From JBFFXF01 sp041569895 (GTDB taxonomy: Bacteria; Planctomycetota; UBA8108; JACQVS01): 23,781 bases of DNA. Of the stretch, positions 1-7,849 are shown piece after piece. The stretch covers positions 1 through 23,781 of the forward strand of contig JBFFXF010000097.1 of assembly GCA_041569895.1 (NCBI GenBank), in the 5' to 3' direction. A model generated the notes under the pieces. That model made no database searches. It worked only from the letters and a program-made list of their open reading frames with translations, and was not told the DNA's origin. A program made the position numbers and the translations under genes. Position 1 is the stretch's first letter; each line of letters begins with the position of its first letter.

Positions 1-687
1 TACGAGGACTACCACACCTACACCCTGCGCGGGTTCCTCCGGCACCTGCAGCTGCGCTCGGAGGACGCGCTCGCCCACTTCGACGAGGCGGAGGCGCGGT
101 TCCCGGGGTTCCGCACCGAGGACGACGTGCGCAGGTACTGGATCCTGCTCAACCGGCGTTTCACGGCTTGCATGCTCAACGAACAACGCAATCCGGATGC
201 GCAGGCACGCATACTCACCGACACAGCAATCCAGCAGATGGAGGACTCCGAGTGTCCTCAGTGTGGTTTTACTGAAAAACTTGTTAGCGTGGGTTCGGGG
301 TTCCACCGCCTTCTGCGCGGCGACTACGCGGAGGCCCGGAGCATTCTCAAAGGCGTCATCGAATCCACGCGATCGAGCCCGAGCACCGCGGCCTATATCG
401 GCGCCGCGGCGGCGGCACATGAGCTCGATCTGGATCTCGAGGCGCGGGTCTTTTACGAGAATTCGGAACTCTGCATGGCGTTTTCCACGGATCGCTGGAG
501 ATACGTCATACACATCACCTGGCTCGCCGCGCTCTGCAGTCACTGGGGATGGGAGGGCGAGCGCACCCGCTGGTACGAGACCACCCGCGTCCTCGACTGC
601 CCCGAGGCGACGCGCGCCGTCCTCCTCGAGCGCGCGCGCCTCCTCGAGTCCGCCTGCCGCACCCACAAGGCCCTGGCGTTCGCCTAG
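1..687 (+). CDS. Helical-repeat (TPR-like) protein, 3' end only
   Basis: The reading frame is open from the first base of the window, so the start lies upstream; about 228 residues are visible before the TAG at 685-687. The sequence is alpha-helical in character, with repeated Ala/Leu/Glu-rich segments such as DALAHFDEAEARF and GDYAEARSILKGVIE that have the A-x3-F/A-x2-A spacing of tetratricopeptide-type helices. A CPQC pair lies near residue 78 of the visible part. No catalytic motif is seen. A GTG at 127 could open a shorter protein, but the same frame upstream reads as the same kind of helical repeat, so a 5'-truncated gene is preferred. It ends only 7 nt before the stop of the convergent dockerin-like gene. 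Function unknown; the TPR assignment is by pattern only. Confidence 0.7.
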   Translation, partial: YEDYHTYTLRGFLRHLQLRSEDALAHFDEAEARFPGFRTEDDVRRYWILLNRRFTACMLNEQRNPDAQARILTDTAIQQMEDSECPQCGFTEKLVSVGSGFHRLLRGDYAEARSILKGVIESTRSSPSTAAYIGAAAAAHELDLDLEARVFYENSELCMAFSTDRWRYVIHITWLAALCSHWGWEGERTRWYETTRVLDCPEATRAVLLERARLLESACRTHKALAFA

Positions 688-694
688 AGCGCCC

Positions 695-1051
695 TCACTG
701 GGGGCAGCTCGGCACCTCGCAGTCGAGCGAGTCCTGCGTCGGATCGAGGCCGCAGGAGTACGGCCCCGGCGACGGCGGCATCGGCCCGCCCTGGTAGAAG
801 AAGTTCAACAGGTAGATGGCGTCCGAGTTGTCGACCAGCCCGTCGTCGTTGGCGTCGCAGGCGTCGAAGCACGGCGGCGTCGGCCCGCCGTTGAAGAGAA
901 AGTCCTGCAGGAAGACCGGGTCCGAGTGGTCGACGACCATGTCGCCGTTCGTGTCGCCGCGCTTCATCCAGACACTGTCTTCCGTGTCGAGTCCGGCACT
1001 GGCAACACCGGCGATCAGCGCGACGATGAGTAGCACTCCGCAGAGACGCAT
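695..1051 (-). CDS. Small secreted dockerin-like EF-hand protein
   Basis: A 118-residue protein with a signal peptide (hydrophobic stretch about residues 5-17, likely cleavage near ASA-G at 19-20) followed almost entirely by two dockerin-type calcium-binding loops. Loop 1 has D33, N35, D37, D41 and D44; loop 2 has D66, N68, D70, D74 and D77. Each loop is followed by a helix ending in FLFNGGP or FFYQGGP. Such pairs are common in Planctomycetota at the ends of large exported proteins, where they are presumed to bind calcium and dock or structure the protein. Here the pair stands alone. The ATG is supported by GGAGAGG 5 nt upstream. The frame stays open far upstream, but that part is antisense-like and overlaps the HD-GYP gene, so it was not used. 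It lies 113 nt downstream of the HD-GYP gene on the same strand. Five cysteines may form disulphides. Confidence 0.8.
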   Translation of the reverse strand: MRLCGVLLIVALIAGVASAGLDTEDSVWMKRGDTNGDMVVDHSDPVFLQDFLFNGGPTPPCFDACDANDDGLVDNSDAIYLLNFFYQGGPMPPSPGPYSCGLDPTQDSLDCEVPSCPQ

Positions 1052-1164
1052 GGCACCCTCTCCTTTCACGTCCCCGCGAGCCCACGTTCCCCGCTGAAAA
1101 CCGCTCACACACACGGCGCTCTCTGGAGGCCGGCACGCTCGCCCCGACCTCTCGAGCGCCCCCA

Positions 1165-2178
1165 TCACCTCGCTTGCAGCAGCTCCTCCACGCTGCCCCG
1201 CGGCCGGGGTGTCCCGGTGGCGCGGAGCCAGTCCTCGAAGTGACCCGAGGCGCACTCCACCAGGTCGGCGGCGAGTCGCCCGCGGTCGGCCTCCTCCCTG
1301 AAGATGCGCTCGACGTCCGGGAGGACGAGACTCGAGCGGTACGGACGGTCCGACGTCAGCGCGTCGAAGACGTCCGCGATCGACAGGACCTGGACGGCGA
1401 GCGGGATCGACTTGGCCCGGAGCCCGTCCGGGTAGCCGGAGCCATCGAGCCGCTCGTGATGGCTGCGGATCAGGCAGAGGATCGCGCCGAACGACTTCAG
1501 CGGCCGGCAGATCTCCTCGCCGATCTCCGGATGTCGCTTGACGACGGTGAACTCCTCGTCGGTCAGCTTGCCCCGCTTGCCGAGGATGGCGTCCGGGACG
1601 CCGATCTTGCCGACGTCGTGGAGCAGCCCGCCGAACTTGAGCTCGGCGATCGTCTCCTGCGGCAGCCCGAGCGACCGGGCGAGATCGACCGCGAACTTCG
1701 CCACGCGCTCGCTGTGACCGATGGTGTACGGATCCTTCGCCTCCACGGCTCTCGCGAACGCGAAGATCACCGACTCCGATCGCTCGAGCCGGTCGTTGAG
1801 CGCCTTGATCCGCAGGCACGAGCGCAGCCTCGCGGTGAGCTCGTGCCGGTTCACGGGTTTCGAGAGGAAGTCGTCGGCGTCGCAGTCGAGCGCCCGCACC
1901 TTGTCGGACATCTCGCTGAGCGCGGAGACCATGATGATCGGAATCAGGCGGGTCTCCTCGTCGCCCTTCAGTGTCTTGCAGACCGTGTACCCGTCGATCA
2001 CCGGCATCATCACGTCGAGGAGTACGAGGTCGGGGCGCAGTTGTCGCACCGCCTCGAGCGTCTCCTCTCCGTCCGTCGCGAAGATCACGTCATGTCCGAG
2101 CGGCGTGATCAGTGACTCCATGATGAGCCTGTTCTTGTGCTCATCGTCGGCGACGAGGATGGTTTTCGGACTGTCCAC
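1165..2178 (-). CDS. Response regulator with HD-GYP output domain
   Basis: A 337-residue cytoplasmic two-component regulator. Residues 5-125 form a receiver domain with the acidic pair D11/D12, phospho-acceptor D55 (in LLDVMMP) and conserved K107. Residues about 140-320 form an HD-GYP domain with H155, the HD pair H187/D188 followed by GK, and the signature HHERLDGSGYP at 240-250. Intact HD-GYP domains of this kind hydrolyse cyclic di-GMP, so the likely role is phosphorylation-controlled lowering of that second messenger. The GTG start is chosen because the protein begins right at the receiver fold and GGAG lies about 10 nt upstream. It starts 12 nt after the stop of the single-domain receiver gene, so the two are almost certainly co-transcribed with the histidine kinase upstream. 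The cyclic-di-GMP activity is inferred from the motifs. Confidence 0.93.
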   Translation of the reverse strand: MDSPKTILVADDEHKNRLIMESLITPLGHDVIFATDGEETLEAVRQLRPDLVLLDVMMPVIDGYTVCKTLKGDEETRLIPIIMVSALSEMSDKVRALDCDADDFLSKPVNRHELTARLRSCLRIKALNDRLERSESVIFAFARAVEAKDPYTIGHSERVAKFAVDLARSLGLPQETIAELKFGGLLHDVGKIGVPDAILGKRGKLTDEEFTVVKRHPEIGEEICRPLKSFGAILCLIRSHHERLDGSGYPDGLRAKSIPLAVQVLSIADVFDALTSDRPYRSSLVLPDVERIFREEADRGRLAADLVECASGHFEDWLRATGTPRPRGSVEELLQAR

Positions 2179-2190
2179 GGTGTGTCTCCG

Positions 2191-2586
2191 TCAATCACTC
2201 GCGGTACCCGCCGCCGTCTCCTCCAGGATGGTCGCGATCTCTCTCCTGAATTCGTCGACGCGGATCGGCTTCGTGATGTAACCGTTGCACCCGGCAACCA
2301 GCGTCTTCTCTCGATCTCCCGGCATCGCGTACGAGGTGAGGGCCACGATGGGGATCTCTCGCGTCACCTGGTCCTCGCGCAGGATCCGGGTCGCCGTGAG
2401 ACCGTCCATGCCCTCGAGCTGGATGTCCATCAGGATCAGATCGGGCAAGAGCTGCTTCGCGAGCTCCAGGGCCTCTTCGGCCTTGTCGATCGTTCGCACG
2501 GTGTAGCCCTCAGACTCCAACAGGTCTTGAAACACGATCTGATTCGCGGAGTTGTCCTCCACGACCAGAATCGTCTTGCTGCTCAT
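2191..2586 (-). CDS. Single-domain response regulator (CheY/DivK-like)
   Basis: A 131-residue stand-alone receiver domain. It has E10/D11 at the acidic pocket, D54 as phospho-acceptor (in LILMDIQ), T84 and K106, with no output domain, so it must act by protein contact or as a relay intermediate. The ATG at 2586 is preferred over the longer reading frame because GGAGGAA sits 8 nt upstream and the extra N-terminal residues are Arg-rich frame noise. Its 5' end overlaps the 3' end of the histidine kinase gene by 77 nt in another frame, implying translational coupling. The HD-GYP regulator follows 12 nt downstream. Stand-alone receivers next to a kinase often serve as phospho-sinks or deliver phosphate to a second target; which applies here cannot be told. 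Confidence 0.93.
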   Translation of the reverse strand: MSSKTILVVEDNSANQIVFQDLLESEGYTVRTIDKAEEALELAKQLLPDLILMDIQLEGMDGLTATRILREDQVTREIPIVALTSYAMPGDREKTLVAGCNGYITKPIRVDEFRREIATILEETAAGTASD

Positions 2587-5500
2587 CGTTGCTTCCTCCG
2601 CTCGGATTCTGTCCCTCTCCCTCCTCGTCCGCTTCGACCGGCGCTCGCAGCGGCAGCGAGAAGAAGAACCGACTGCCCTTCCCGACCTCACTTTCTACCC
2701 AGATCCGGCCCCCGTGGAGCTCGACGAACTTCCGCGACAGCGCCAGGCCGAGGCCGGTGCCCTCGTACTTTCTGGAGTACGAGCTGTCAGCCTGACGGAA
2801 CTCATCGAAGATGATCTGCTGATCCTCCGGGGAGATGCCGATTCCCGTGTCCTCGACGACCACCACCACGTCGTTCTCCCGATTGAACGCCCGGAGCGTC
2901 ACCTTTCCGCCGTCCGGCGTGAACTTCACGGCGTTGGTCAACAGGTTGTAGACGACCTGTTTTATGCGCAGCGCGTCCCCGTGAATGATCTCGACTTCCG
3001 GATCGGACTCGAGCTGCAGCGTGATGCCGTGCTTCTGCGCGCGTTCCTTGACCACCACGAGGCTGCTCTCGAGCAGCTCGCCGAGGTTGAACGGATCGAT
3101 GTTGAGCTCGAGCTGGCCCGCCTCGACCTTCGACAGGTCGAGGACGTCGTTGATCAGCGACAGCAGGTGCACGCCGCTGTCGAGAACCTGCGAGACGTAG
3201 ACCTCCTGCTTCTCGGTGAGGTCCCCGAAGGTCCTCTCCCCGAGGATCTCCGACATCGCGATGATGGCGTTGAGCGGCGTCCGCAGCTCGTGGGACATAT
3301 TGGCCAGGAACTCGCTCTTCAGCCGGTTCGCGTCCTCGAGCTGCTGCTTGCTCCGGAGAAGCTCTCGCGTGCGCTCGCGCACCTTCTGCTCGAGGCGCAG
3401 GTTGAGCTCCTCCGCCTCCTGGTAGAGGAACGCGTTCTGCAGCGAGATCGCCGCCTGCGACGCGAAGGCCGTGATGAACTCGAGGTCGTCCTCGGTGTAG
3501 AGGTCCTTCGTCAGTCTGTTCTCGACGTGGATCAGGCCGATCGTCTTGCCGCCGACGCGGAGCGGCACCGAGATGATCGAGCTCCCATAGCAGCCGGAGA
3601 CCGTATCGCCGTCGTCCTCGACGTCGCTGGCCTCCACGGACGCCACCTCGGCGACGCCGCTTCGCCAGACGCGCTCGTAGATTCCGCGGCTCTCGCGGCT
3701 GAGACTGAACGAGGTGTCCTTCTTGCCGACGGCGCGCGCGCACCGCAGCTTGGCCGTGCCGTCGCCGCCGTCGAGGAAGAGGAACCCGCGCTCGCCACCC
3801 GTCACCTCGACCGCGAGGTCGGTGATCTGCAGGACGAGCCGGTCGAGGTCGAGAATCGAGCTGATCGCCCGACTCATCTTGAAGAGCGACGACAGCTGGC
3901 GGTGCTCGTTTCGCAGCTGCCGCTGCTTCTCCGCCGTCGTGCTTCGCAGACCGAGCAGCGCCCGCGCGGCCTCGACGTCGATCCGGGCGCCGACCTTGCG
4001 GAAGATGTCGAGCGCGCGCTCGACGTCCTCGAGGTCGCCCGAATCCCCTCCGGTCGAGCGCCAGCGGGCGCGCTCGACCAGCGTCAGTCCGAGCTCGTAA
4101 AGCCGGCCCTGCTCCATGAGCACGCGCCGGCTCTCCGCAAAGCTCCGCTCCGCGCGCGAGGGCCGGTCCGAGAGGCAGTGGTAGATCGCCTGCACACGCA
4201 GTGCGTGGCCGAGGTGGTTGCGGAACTTCTTCGCCAGCCGGACGCCACTGCGGACGATCGCACCGGCCTTCCGGAGGTGCTGCCGCCGCGCCGATTGCCT
4301 CATCGCGCGCACGCGCGCCTCGTCGGCGAGGTACGCCTGCCCCAGCGCGACGAAATTGGAAACCAGGTAGTCGTTCCGGAGGCGGTGGCGCCGGATGATC
4401 GCGATGCTCTCCTCGAGCACGTCGATCGCCTCCCGCTGTCGGTTCATGCGCAGCAGGATCTGACCCTTGACGCGCATCGCCATGACGCGCGTGAAGTTGT
4501 CGGTGTGGACGTCGAGGGCACGATCGGCGTAGCCGAGGGCCCGCTCGAGGTTGCCGCGGATCATGTCGATCTCCGCCAGGCTGATGCCGGAGACCGCGAT
4601 GAACTTCAGGTCCTGAATTTCCTCGCTGAGCTCGAGCAGCGTGCGGTTCACGGACTCCGCGGCGTCGAGCTCGCCCAGCGCGATGTGGCAGAAGCCGAGG
4701 TGGCTGTACACCGCCTCGATCTCCCACTGGTCGCCGGTGCTCTCGAGGATCCGGATGCTCTCCTTGAAGTACTCGATCGCCTGGGAGAGCTCCGTGCGGT
4801 AGTAGCAGCAGACGCCGAGGAACCCGTAGGACTGTCCCAGCCCCCAGCGGTCCTTCAGTCGCTTGCGAATCTCGAGCCCCGCGTTCTGGTACCGGATGGC
4901 GCGCTTGTGCATCGGGATCAGCGAGCACACCACGCCGTGCGAGCTGTATGTGTGCGCGAGCTCCGGCGACTCACCGAGTCGCTCCGCGAGGTTGAGCTGG
5001 CGGAGGTGGACCTCGAGCGTGCGCGTCAGGTCGATGAAGTAGTACGCGTACGCCAGCGAGTGAAGGATCTTCACCGCCTCCTTGCCGATCCGCCGCGCGC
5101 GCCGGTTTCCGATCGTCAGCAGGCGCTTAGGCACGACGGTGTGCATGATCTGGCGCAGCCCGTTCCTGACGATCGACGTCCAGAGCTCGCGGTCGGTCTT
5201 CGGCCGCTTCATGCCGAGCGACGACAGCGCCCGGTTCATGTGCTCGATCGCCCGCTCGTTCTTGCCGCGCCGGAAGTAGAGGTCGCCGATCTTTCCCTCG
5301 AGGCGGGCGCGGTGGACGGGGTCCTTGACCGAGTCGAGCAGCTCCTCGTAACACGACTCCGACTGCTCGTACTGGCCGTTCAGAGCGGACACGTCGCCGA
5401 GACACTCGACGATCTCCTGCTCGAGCTCCGCCTCTCCCTGCGGCACGTGGTTGCGCGCCTCGGTGAAGAAGAAGATCGCCTCCTGGTTGGCGTACGCCTT

Positions 5501-7699
5501 CTTCGCGGCGCGGGCCGCACGGAGGGCCGCCTCGTGGGCCTTCTTCTCATCGTCGCCACGGATGTAGTGCAGGGCGACGTCGTAGATCGAGGTCTCGGAT
5601 TCACCGCGCTGCTCGATGGCCTCCGCCACCTTGCCGTGGAGCTCCCGCCGGTAGTCCCCGGCGATGCTCTCGTAGATCGCCTCGTGGACGGCTTCCTGCG
5701 AGAAGTAGTAGCTGTCCTTGCCGAGCACCTTCCAGTTGGAGATCAGGTGCCGCTTCGATCCCTCGGCGACGGCGTGGAGCACTGCGGATCGGGAGACGTT
5801 CGCCACCTCCTCCACGAGCGGCACCGAGAACTTGCGCCCGACGACCGCGGCGGCGCACAGGACGCGCTGCGACGTGTGCGACAGATCGCTCCAGTGGCGC
5901 CGGAAGAAGGTCTCGACGTTGGCCTCGGGAATCAGGGCCTGGAGCCTCAGCATCCCGAAGCTGTCGCTGCGATCCTTGCCGGAGAATCGGGGGCGGAGAG
6001 TCTTGATGATCTCGAGCAGCAGGCGAGGGTTGCCGCCGCAGCGCTGATACGCGACCGTGGCGAGGTCGTGGATGAGCGCGCCGCGCTGTCCGAGCCCCAG
6101 CTCGAAGAGATAGCGGCAGCCCTGCGGGCTGAGCGGACTCAGGTGGATGTGGAGCGCCTCGCCGGTGTCCCTGTCGCCGACGCGCTCCGCCGGCTCCGCC
6201 TCGCGCTCCTTCTGCGCGCGGCTGCAGATGAGGACGAGGTGCGAGCTGTCGAGCTCCGCTCGCAGCTTCTCGACGATGTCCCGCGTCCCGGTGTCGACGT
6301 ACTGGAAGTCGTCGATGAAGAGTACCACCGGCAGACCCGGCCCGCTGAGCGCGCGGAACAGATTGAGGAGCGTCTTCGTCGACCGCTGGTGCTCGCGCTC
6401 CGGCTCGAGCGAGACGAGCTCCGGCATGCCGGGGAGCAGCTTCTCGATCTCGGGAATGCTGCGCAGGAGCTCGCGGCCGAAGTTTCCGACCGCCGATTCG
6501 ATGCGGCGCTGCACGGCGAGGCGCATCTTCGACGGCAGGCCGTCGACGTGGTCGACGAACTGCCGCACGGCGTCCCGCAGCGGCGAGTACGGCCGGTTGC
6601 TCTCGAACTCGGTCGCCTGGGCCCAGAGGAAAATGCCGTGGTTGGCCACGACGTACGTCCGGAGCTCCTCGGCGAGACGGGTCTTTCCCGATCCCTCCTC
6701 GCCGGTCAGCAGCACGAAGCGCCCGCGCCCGAGCCCCGCCTGATCGAATTGCGCCCGGAGACGCTTGAGCTCGACCTTTCTCTCGGTCACCGGCAGCACG
6801 AGATCGCCCTCGGACAGGAGGCAGAGGTCGAGGCCGGCCTTGGTCTCGCCACCGAGCACCCGCCTCGCGGTCAGGATCTCTTCTTGAAACTCCCGCATCG
6901 CGGCGAACCGCTCGCCGGGGTTCTTCGCGATGGCGCGCATGACGAGTGACTCGAGCAGCTTGGGGATGTCGGGGTTGAGCGTCGTCGGCTTCGTGGGCAC
7001 CTGGGCGACCATCTGGTGCACCGTGGCCACCGCGTCGTCGCCGCGGTACGGCAGCTTGCCGGTCAGCGCCTGGTACAGAATCACGCCGAGCGAGTAGACG
7101 TCCGAGCGCGCGTCGGGCTTCTTGTTGAGGATGCCGACCTGCTCCGGCGACATGTAGCAGATGCTCTCGACGGACTCCTTGCGAGCGTCGAGGAATCCCT
7201 GGAGCAGGACCTGTCCGAGACCGAGCAGCCGGATGCGGTTGCCGGCGCGCTCCTCGTCGACCGCGTCCTCCGGGCTGATCAGGATGTTGCCCGGCTGGAC
7301 GCCGAGATGCAGGAGGCCGTGCTCGTGACAGTACTGCAGCGCGTCGGCCACGCGGAAGACGATCTCGAGCGTGTCAGTGAAGCTCGGCATCTCCCGCTGG
7401 AGGGCGTCGGCGAGCGAGGTCCCCTTGCAGAGCTCCTCGACGAAGTAGTACGTGCTGTTCCAGCGGCCGAACTCGATGAACCGCGCGATGCTCGGGTGGT
7501 TGATCCGGCGCAGGAGGGAGACGCGTCGATACTCCTCGAGCAGCCGATCCCCGTCCTCCGGATCGAAGCCGTGGAGGATCTTCAGGGCGACGGTGTCGCC
7601 CGTCTGCACGTCTCGAGCGCGGAAGACCGAACCCGACGCGCTCTGCGCGATCAGGCCGAGCAGCTCGTAGCGGCCTTCCACGAAGCTCTGATTCGTCAT
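2510..7699 (-). CDS. Pseudokinase-AAA-TPR-GAF sensor histidine kinase
   Basis: A 1729-residue soluble sensor with no membrane segment seen. Residues about 10-275 are a Ser/Thr-kinase-like fold with VALK lysine K40 and the SDVYSLGV helix kept. However, the catalytic loop reads HLGVQPGN (131-138) instead of HRDxKxxN, the DFG site reads GLG (160-162), and the glycine loop is degraded. Residues about 310-560 are an AAA-type ATPase with Walker A GEEGSGKT (333-340) and Walker B VLFIDD (459-464). About 690-1250 is a long TPR-like helical array. About 1268-1425 is a GAF domain, then a coiled coil (1427-1460), HisKA with H1470 in SHELRTP, and an intact HATPase (N1585, DTGIGIS, GTGLGLALS). Related kinase-ATPase-GAF-histidine kinase fusions occur in cyanobacteria (HstK type), myxobacteria and planctomycetes. 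An acidic, low-complexity tail of about 45 residues overlaps the next gene. A 150-nt gap separates it from the FadL-like gene upstream. Confidence 0.95.
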   Translation of the reverse strand: MTNQSFVEGRYELLGLIAQSASGSVFRARDVQTGDTVALKILHGFDPEDGDRLLEEYRRVSLLRRINHPSIARFIEFGRWNSTYYFVEELCKGTSLADALQREMPSFTDTLEIVFRVADALQYCHEHGLLHLGVQPGNILISPEDAVDEERAGNRIRLLGLGQVLLQGFLDARKESVESICYMSPEQVGILNKKPDARSDVYSLGVILYQALTGKLPYRGDDAVATVHQMVAQVPTKPTTLNPDIPKLLESLVMRAIAKNPGERFAAMREFQEEILTARRVLGGETKAGLDLCLLSEGDLVLPVTERKVELKRLRAQFDQAGLGRGRFVLLTGEEGSGKTRLAEELRTYVVANHGIFLWAQATEFESNRPYSPLRDAVRQFVDHVDGLPSKMRLAVQRRIESAVGNFGRELLRSIPEIEKLLPGMPELVSLEPEREHQRSTKTLLNLFRALSGPGLPVVLFIDDFQYVDTGTRDIVEKLRAELDSSHLVLICSRAQKEREAEPAERVGDRDTGEALHIHLSPLSPQGCRYLFELGLGQRGALIHDLATVAYQRCGGNPRLLLEIIKTLRPRFSGKDRSDSFGMLRLQALIPEANVETFFRRHWSDLSHTSQRVLCAAAVVGRKFSVPLVEEVANVSRSAVLHAVAEGSKRHLISNWKVLGKDSYYFSQEAVHEAIYESIAGDYRRELHGKVAEAIEQRGESETSIYDVALHYIRGDDEKKAHEAALRAARAAKKAYANQEAIFFFTEARNHVPQGEAELEQEIVECLGDVSALNGQYEQSESCYEELLDSVKDPVHRARLEGKIGDLYFRRGKNERAIEHMNRALSSLGMKRPKTDRELWTSIVRNGLRQIMHTVVPKRLLTIGNRRARRIGKEAVKILHSLAYAYYFIDLTRTLEVHLRQLNLAERLGESPELAHTYSSHGVVCSLIPMHKRAIRYQNAGLEIRKRLKDRWGLGQSYGFLGVCCYYRTELSQAIEYFKESIRILESTGDQWEIEAVYSHLGFCHIALGELDAAESVNRTLLELSEEIQDLKFIAVSGISLAEIDMIRGNLERALGYADRALDVHTDNFTRVMAMRVKGQILLRMNRQREAIDVLEESIAIIRRHRLRNDYLVSNFVALGQAYLADEARVRAMRQSARRQHLRKAGAIVRSGVRLAKKFRNHLGHALRVQAIYHCLSDRPSRAERSFAESRRVLMEQGRLYELGLTLVERARWRSTGGDSGDLEDVERALDIFRKVGARIDVEAARALLGLRSTTAEKQRQLRNEHRQLSSLFKMSRAISSILDLDRLVLQITDLAVEVTGGERGFLFLDGGDGTAKLRCARAVGKKDTSFSLSRESRGIYERVWRSGVAEVASVEASDVEDDGDTVSGCYGSSIISVPLRVGGKTIGLIHVENRLTKDLYTEDDLEFITAFASQAAISLQNAFLYQEAEELNLRLEQKVRERTRELLRSKQQLEDANRLKSEFLANMSHELRTPLNAIIAMSEILGERTFGDLTEKQEVYVSQVLDSGVHLLSLINDVLDLSKVEAGQLELNIDPFNLGELLESSLVVVKERAQKHGITLQLESDPEVEIIHGDALRIKQVVYNLLTNAVKFTPDGGKVTLRAFNRENDVVVVVEDTGIGISPEDQQIIFDEFRQADSSYSRKYEGTGLGLALSRKFVELHGGRIWVESEVGKGSRFFFSLPLRAPVEADEEGEGQNPSGGSNDEQQDDSGRGGQLRESDRVSRPVGV

Positions 7700-7849
7700 C
7701 GACGCTCGCTCCCGGTGGCGCCGTGCGAAACCCGATGCGGGTCCGCGCGGGCCCGGGAGCCCCTCTCGATAGCCGTCAAGGAGGGAACCGGTCGCCGGCT
7801 CGACGGCCGGATGCGACGGCGTCCCCTCTCTGTTGAGAAAAAAACCGGA

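Noticed and set aside
695..1819. 374-residue version of the dockerin-like protein
   Set aside because: The extra N-terminal part overlaps the HD-GYP gene and is Arg-rich noise; a clear ribosome site and signal peptide mark the start at 1051.
2552..6949. Plus-strand open frame of 1465 codons opposite the histidine kinase
   Set aside because: It is an antisense shadow created by GC-rich codon use. Its translation is low-complexity Arg/Glu/Leu/Val/Asp text with no domain, while the minus strand encodes a complete sensor kinase.
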